Origin: Ferruginibacter sp050611725
GTDB taxonomy: Bacteria; Bacteroidota; Bacteroidia; Chitinophagales; Chitinophagaceae
Assembly: GCF_050611725.1 (NCBI RefSeq)
Contig: NZ_JBODJB010000001.1
Span: 3,100,001 to 3,164,000 of the forward strand
DNA: 64,000 bases
Reading direction: 5' to 3'
Part shown: positions 59,346 to 64,000 of the stretch, one piece after another
Layout: each line of letters opens with the position of its first letter
How positions within the stretch are numbered: the first letter of the stretch is position 1
Position numbers and translations under genes: made by a program
The notes under the pieces: generated by a model
What the model was told of the DNA's origin: nothing
Database searches by the model: none
What the model saw: only the letters and a program-made list of their open reading frames with translations

Positions 59346-61031
59346 ATGGATAATTCACAGATTGCAGACTCCTTCTCACTTTTAGCCAAATTGATGGATA
59401 TACACGGCGAGAATAGTTTTAAAGCAAAATCATATGCAGCAGCTGCATTTAATATCGAAAAATTAGAGGTTCAATTAAGTGAAATCGATCATGAAAAAAT
59501 ATCATCGATTAAAGGAATCGGCGAGTCATCTGCAAAAAAAATAATTGAAATTTTAACAACGGGGCAACTGCAAGCACTCAATGATATCTTACAAAAAACG
59601 CCAAAAGGTGTTGTAGAAATGTTGAACATAAAAGGTATTGGTCCGAAAAAAATTTCTGTGATATGGAAAGAAATGGAGATAGAAAGTATTGGAGAATTAT
59701 TATACGCTTGCCAGGAAAACAGACTAAAATTATACAAAGGCTTCGGTGAAAAAACACAAAACAGCATCGAAGAGAATATTGAATTTTTTCTTCGAAACCA
59801 GGGAATTTTTCTTTTTTCGGAGGTTGAAGCCGTTTTTTTTCAAATAAATGCTTACCTCCAAAAAATATTTTTTCCACAAGTTATTAGTGTTACCGGAGCA
59901 TATGCAAGACAAGAAAATACAATTGAAGCATTAGAGTTTGTAGTGAATGAAACGATCGAAGTAATCAAACAAAAAATGCAAACTGCAAATCCTCCTCAAG
60001 TATTGGAAGAGAATAGCGAAAACATTTTATTTAAGTTGACCAATGGATTGAAACTTCGTTTTTATACCGCAGATAATAATGTAGTTGAACGTATATTTTA
60101 TACAACGGGCAGTGAGACATTCACGAATGCGTTTCTGAAAAAATACCCTTCTTCAAATTTCAATGTAGCGAATGCTGCAAGTGATAAAATTATTTTTGAT
60201 ACAGCAGGTATTCAATATATAGAACCCTATTTAAGAGAAACAGAAAGTATCATAGAATTAGCTGCTTCAAATTCGATCCCTGCAGTTATTCAACCAACAG
60301 ATATCAAGGGAATCATACATAGCCATAGTAACTGGAGCGATGGAAGTTATACGCTTGAAGAAATGATAAAAGCTGCTATTGAAAAAGGCTTTGAATATCT
60401 GGTTATTTCAGACCACAGTAAGAGTGCTTTTTATGCCAACGGGCTTCAGGAAGAAAGAATAAAGGCACAGCATCAGTTAATAGATGAACTGAATGCTAAA
60501 TATGCCCCGTTCAAGGTATTTAAAAGCATTGAGTCAGATATTTTGTACGATGGGAACCTGGATTATAGTAATAATATCCTTTCTACATTCGACCTGGTGA
60601 TCGCTTCTGTGCATTCCATCTTAAAAATGACGGAAGAAAAAGCAATGCAACGGTTGATCACAGCCATTGAAAACCCATACACAACCATCTTGGGACATAT
60701 GACGGGTAGATTATTATTAAGCCGCAAAGGCTACCCTGTTGATCATAAAGGTATCATAGATGCCTGTGCTGCTAATAATGTAGTGATCGAATTGAATGCT
60801 CATCCTCGCCGTTTAGATATAGACTGGAAATATATCGACTATGCCATTCAAAAGAATGTACTCATCTCCATAGATCCGGATGCACATACTATTGAAGGAT
60901 ATGATGATATCAGATATGGCGTATTAGCTGCACAGAAGGCAATGGTGACGCCTGCAAATAATTTAAGCAGTATGAGGTTGAAAGAGTTTGAGGAATTTGT
61001 GGTGAATAGAAAAAAATTGAAGGGGATTTAA
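59346..61031 (+). CDS. PolX-family protein, PHP domain with degenerate polymerase domain
   Basis: A 561-residue protein with PolX architecture: helix-hairpin-helix (SSIKGIGESSAKKII, LNIKGIGPKKISVIW), a pol-beta palm (about 165-260) and a C-terminal PHP domain with HSHSNWSDGSYTLEEM, ISDHSKSAFYANGL, GHMTGRLLLSRKGYPVDH, ELNAHPRRLDIDW and DPDAHT. The palm lost its catalytic Asp pair: the GS..R..E..xDxD stretch reads GAYARQENTIEALEFVV and the third Asp strand reads GLKLRFY. It probably keeps PHP-type 3'-5' exonuclease or AP-endonuclease activity and has lost DNA synthesis. Confidence 0.9.
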   Translation: MDNSQIADSFSLLAKLMDIHGENSFKAKSYAAAAFNIEKLEVQLSEIDHEKISSIKGIGESSAKKIIEILTTGQLQALNDILQKTPKGVVEMLNIKGIGPKKISVIWKEMEIESIGELLYACQENRLKLYKGFGEKTQNSIEENIEFFLRNQGIFLFSEVEAVFFQINAYLQKIFFPQVISVTGAYARQENTIEALEFVVNETIEVIKQKMQTANPPQVLEENSENILFKLTNGLKLRFYTADNNVVERIFYTTGSETFTNAFLKKYPSSNFNVANAASDKIIFDTAGIQYIEPYLRETESIIELAASNSIPAVIQPTDIKGIIHSHSNWSDGSYTLEEMIKAAIEKGFEYLVISDHSKSAFYANGLQEERIKAQHQLIDELNAKYAPFKVFKSIESDILYDGNLDYSNNILSTFDLVIASVHSILKMTEEKAMQRLITAIENPYTTILGHMTGRLLLSRKGYPVDHKGIIDACAANNVVIELNAHPRRLDIDWKYIDYAIQKNVLISIDPDAHTIEGYDDIRYGVLAAQKAMVTPANNLSSMRLKEFEEFVVNRKKLKGI

Positions 61032-61337
61032 TCCTTATTTACTTTTTGCCTTGACGCAAAAAGTAACAAAAAAGTCAAGGACAAATAAATGGCTCCGCCT
61101 ATTTGTCCGGCCAACGCCACATGACCAGATCACTTTTTCTACAATATTATTATGGACATTCCATTATGAAAATCACAAGTTCATTCTATCGCTTATAATT
61201 GTAGTATGGCTGTATTAGCTATAGGATTGTATATAACAAGTAATCGTACCGAGGTTGGGTTGAATATTAGTTATAGCGTGAAGTAGGTATATTTTAGAGA
61301 GTTTACCAATTTAATTATTTGTTAGGGTAACAAAAGC
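61032..61337. other. Non-coding spacer with ACTTTTTGC hairpin
   Basis: No gene seen in 306 bp. ACTTTTTGC (61041-61049) and GCAAAAAGT (61056-61064) form a perfect 9-bp stem. The word AAAAAGTAACAAAAAAGTCA nearby is, as I remember, a common dispersed repeat in the phylum. It may terminate polX. Confidence 0.55.
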
Positions 61338-61814
61338 CTAAAACTTAATATCTCTAATTGTGTCAACAAAACGAAACATTCTCCAATTTCCACCCAAACC
61401 CCAAGTTTCATTCTTGTACTTATCTTTTTTGTAGAACCCTTTGGTGTTTTCTATTGAATCTTGCTTGTTATTATAGATAAGGTATATAGGATATTCGCTT
61501 GGCCAATTTGTCTTTAAATAATACCACCTATCGCATACATAACATGTATTATGAGAGGATGCGTCAGTAATACCAATTTTCGTTAACAGCCTAAACTCAT
61601 TGGGATAAGAATCTTTGATATCAGGTATTCCAGTTTCCGGACCTGAATAAAACAAAGAATCAAGATGTTTATTGTTTCCGATTTTTTTTACAAGGCTATC
61701 CAAATCAGCTTTGTTAGTATAAAACCTATCAATAAGTTCTTTTGGACTACTGATTTGTTGACAACTTGCCAAAATGAAAGCAACAGTTATGATTCTAAAA
61801 GCAGCTTGAAACAT
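61338..61814 (-). CDS. Hypothetical lipoprotein
   Basis: A 158-residue protein. Lipoprotein signal with a lipobox at ILASC (Cys18). The mature part is soluble with KDSYPNEFRLLTKIGITDAS, a Cys pair (CYVCDRWYYL) and GGNWRMFRF. No family recognised. A second lipoprotein lies just upstream on the same strand. Confidence 0.75.
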   Translation of the reverse strand: MFQAAFRIITVAFILASCQQISSPKELIDRFYTNKADLDSLVKKIGNNKHLDSLFYSGPETGIPDIKDSYPNEFRLLTKIGITDASSHNTCYVCDRWYYLKTNWPSEYPIYLIYNNKQDSIENTKGFYKKDKYKNETWGLGGNWRMFRFVDTIRDIKF

Positions 61815-61865
61815 TATAGATTATTTTGAATTGCATAAACAGGTAAATGCAATTTACATTTTTGC

Positions 61866-62207
61866 CTATTCAAATACTTTATTTTTCTTTAGCTCCTTAA
61901 TGTTATAAGTCTTTATATCTACCTGTTTCCAATCCCCTGTCATATCTACTATCGCTATTTTTTTCACACAAACGGTATCTTCTTGGCAAGTGTAACTATA
62001 TCTCTCATGGTCACTATCTAGCTTACCAATGTATAATCTAAAATTTACAGAATCCATTAAATATTCTGCATCAACACCTGCCGGGTTAATATTAAAAACT
62101 TCAACATTTAGAGTGTTGTTACAAACTTTAATAGTAGACTTATGCCTTTTAATACAGCCGACAAAAAGTGAACTCAATAATGCCATAAAGGCTATTTTAT
62201 TTTTCAT
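61866..62207 (-). CDS. Hypothetical small lipoprotein
   Basis: A 113-residue protein with signal MKNKIAFMALLSSLFVGC (lipobox, Cys18). The remainder is beta-rich (NTLNVEVFNINPAGVDAEYL, VCVKKIAIVDMTGDWKQVDIKTYN) with two Cys. No family recognised. Perhaps co-transcribed with the lipoprotein 51 bp downstream. Confidence 0.7.
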   Translation of the reverse strand: MKNKIAFMALLSSLFVGCIKRHKSTIKVCNNTLNVEVFNINPAGVDAEYLMDSVNFRLYIGKLDSDHERYSYTCQEDTVCVKKIAIVDMTGDWKQVDIKTYNIKELKKNKVFE

Positions 62208-62247
62208 TTTCGGTACTTACACAAAGATAACAAAGGGTAGAATTTCT

Positions 62248-64000
62248 TTAAAAGCCCGGTGCACCAGGCCCTCCCGGAGGTCTATCTCCCAGAGGAACTT
62301 TATTATTTGTTGAGGTAGTTATCCCAAAACTTTTAAGCTTGTAAGTAAAAGTCAGCATAAAGTATTGTTGCAATACCTGGTTTCTAACATCTTCGATATA
62401 CGTTGGATCAACAGTACGTGTAATGCTTTGATTTTGTTTTAAAAGATCGAATACAGACAATTTTAATTCGCCTGCCTGATTCTTTAAAAATTTCTTACCC
62501 ACCGCTGCATTCCACAACCAATAGCTTTGATTAAAGCCACTGCTTAAACCACTGTAGGTTGCGTTAGATACATCATTTTGTAAGAACCATCCTTTCTTAT
62601 CTAACAAGTTAACCTGCAATCTTGCATTTTGAGAAACATAGTTGGTATTTAATGCTGAGTTGATGCTATTCTTTGTATTGTTGAAATTCACATTGTATGA
62701 AAGATTATAATCAATATACTGACTGATATTACTTGCTAATACAACACCTGTGTTATAGGTATAATTATTCGATACAGAGCTTACACTATTCACTAGTCCT
62801 GGTGTTTTAGAATAGCTCACTCCACCACTCAGATTTAAAGTAGATTTTATAAAACTTAAAGGCATGGAATAAGTAAGCAAGGATCGAAGACTTATATAAC
62901 CATCGAGATTGGTTGGTTTGCTTAATTGAGAGCCTTTGTACAGAACAATTCCGTTATCCAATAATGAATCGGCAGCAGCAATGTATGTTGCATTGGCTAT
63001 ATAATTGTCGGCCTGTTGCACAAATATATTTGCAAAAAAACTAGTGCTCTTTTGAGTATTATTGAACGTATATCTTCCTCCTATTGTATTGCTTACCTGT
63101 TGTTTAAGATCCGGATTACCTGCTCTTAGAAAAAGTATATTGCTATTATCGATCACATTTTGCAATTGATTAATTGAAGGCGTATTTGTATTAGCTCTGT
63201 AAAAAAGTCTGATGTTACTTTTCGGGCTTATCTTTTTACGCCACATCAGATTCGGTAATACATTATTGAAATTTTTATTTACCGAAAGAACATTCGGAAA
63301 AACCTGGTCGCTGTTCAATTCAAGATATCTGTAACTTACACCAACATTAAACATATTATCCTTATCTCCCACCCGGTAGCCAGCTTCAGTGGTATGTGAA
63401 ATGGTTTTGTTATCAAATTTATTTGAATACGCCGTATCAAGTTCAGAATATTTATCTGTTACATCATCAAAACGAAAAACACGTTGATCTGATTTATTAT
63501 TGGTTACAGATGGCGAATAGCTGAACTGCAATTGCCCTTTCTTTCCTATCGGTTCTGTATAACTTATGTTAGCTGCATAATTATTTCCATTTACCAGTTG
63601 ATCTGTAAATTGATTGGTAGTAGTATCTAAATAAACAGATCCGCCTGTATAATATTTATTGTTAGAGTTCAGATATACATCGCCTTCTCTGTCATTGTAC
63701 CCTGCTGTTAAATTCAGAGAGATCGTCCTTCCTTTTTTTGCAAAAGCATGTCTATAAAGCAAACTATTGCTTGAGTTATAACCAGATCTATCAGATCTGG
63801 TTGAACTATTTGCCGTACTTACCAGGTTGGTTGCCGTTACATATCTTGTACCTTCATTAGTTCTGTATGAACTGTTTTTTTGAAAGCTAATTGAAGGAGT
63901 AAAAGTCAAAGTATTCTTATCATCAATCTTATAATTCAATCGAAGATTTAATCTGTGATTGAAGTTGTTTGCAGATGATGTATTTGTTTCATCATAAAAT
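62248..64000 (-). CDS. Outer-membrane beta-barrel (TonB-receptor-like) protein, 3' part
   Basis: The frame is open to the right edge, so the N-terminus lies outside; at least 584 residues are seen. Alternating strands such as NHRLNLRLNYKIDDKNTLTFTPSISF and NFNNVLPNLMWRKKISPKSNIRLFYR with aromatic ends fit the OMP_b-brl_3 barrel of TonB-dependent-receptor-like proteins. The C-terminus is unusual: after TFTYKLKSFGITTST a Gly/Pro-rich tail GDRPPGGPGAPGF. The plug and signal peptide are not visible. Confidence 0.85.
   Translation of the reverse strand, partial: FYDETNTSSANNFNHRLNLRLNYKIDDKNTLTFTPSISFQKNSSYRTNEGTRYVTATNLVSTANSSTRSDRSGYNSSNSLLYRHAFAKKGRTISLNLTAGYNDREGDVYLNSNNKYYTGGSVYLDTTTNQFTDQLVNGNNYAANISYTEPIGKKGQLQFSYSPSVTNNKSDQRVFRFDDVTDKYSELDTAYSNKFDNKTISHTTEAGYRVGDKDNMFNVGVSYRYLELNSDQVFPNVLSVNKNFNNVLPNLMWRKKISPKSNIRLFYRANTNTPSINQLQNVIDNSNILFLRAGNPDLKQQVSNTIGGRYTFNNTQKSTSFFANIFVQQADNYIANATYIAAADSLLDNGIVLYKGSQLSKPTNLDGYISLRSLLTYSMPLSFIKSTLNLSGGVSYSKTPGLVNSVSSVSNNYTYNTGVVLASNISQYIDYNLSYNVNFNNTKNSINSALNTNYVSQNARLQVNLLDKKGWFLQNDVSNATYSGLSSGFNQSYWLWNAAVGKKFLKNQAGELKLSVFDLLKQNQSITRTVDPTYIEDVRNQVLQQYFMLTFTYKLKSFGITTSTNNKVPLGDRPPGGPGAPGF

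Overview
The window looks like chromosomal DNA of a Bacteroidota member, most likely Chitinophagaceae or a close relative. This is inferred from AT-rich sequence, TAnnTTTG-type -7 promoter elements, general lack of Shine-Dalgarno sites, a DUF4295 gene beside rpmB/rpmG, DUF2723 and DUF6261 proteins, and bacillithiol genes. No rRNA, CRISPR array or convincing standard tRNA was seen.

Layout. 1-2.2 kb: the end of a circularly permuted ATP-grasp/alpha-E gene and a transglutaminase-like gene. Their usual partner, a transglutaminase-DUF2126 protein, lies at 11.1-14.6 kb. Between them are a type I-like export operon (TolC, HlyD and an ABC protein with an eroded nucleotide-binding domain) and an inorganic-carbon block (SulP transporter, beta-carbonic anhydrase, CutA/PII-like protein, TerC) divergent from a TetR regulator. 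14.6-26.6 kb is accessory DNA. It holds an IS1595-like element with a NUMOD1-like tail on its transposase, a 43-residue ORF and a tRNA-like sequence; Hsp20; a cytosolic 5'-nucleotidase; an unrecognised three-gene operon; a DUF4145 protein; a DUF6261 protein; and a REP-associated tyrosine transposase (RAYT) locus copied three times with progressive 5' truncation. 26.6-64 kb is mostly core metabolism and information processing: acyl-CoA dehydrogenase, YggS, TonB-like, FolC, Nudix, BstA/YfiT, FKBP, Fbp, aspartokinase, PurK/PurE, BshC, RimO, Smr, CvfB, FtsY, L28/L33/DUF4295, DUF2723, a VWA/AAA pair, MurB, PriA, PlsC, L21/L27, a histone-like peptide and PolX. It ends in two lipoproteins and a truncated outer-membrane receptor.

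The most unusual signal is a set of short word repeats. Intergenic spaces repeatedly hold elements whose arms are tandem 7-11 bp words, with the reverse-complement words in the opposite arm. The same word families also lie in frame inside folC (twice), yggS (twice), murB (twice) and lysC, and one element supplies the start of priA and the end of plsC. This resembles the in-frame palindromic elements known from Rickettsia. All functional names rest on motif recognition by eye; no database search was run.
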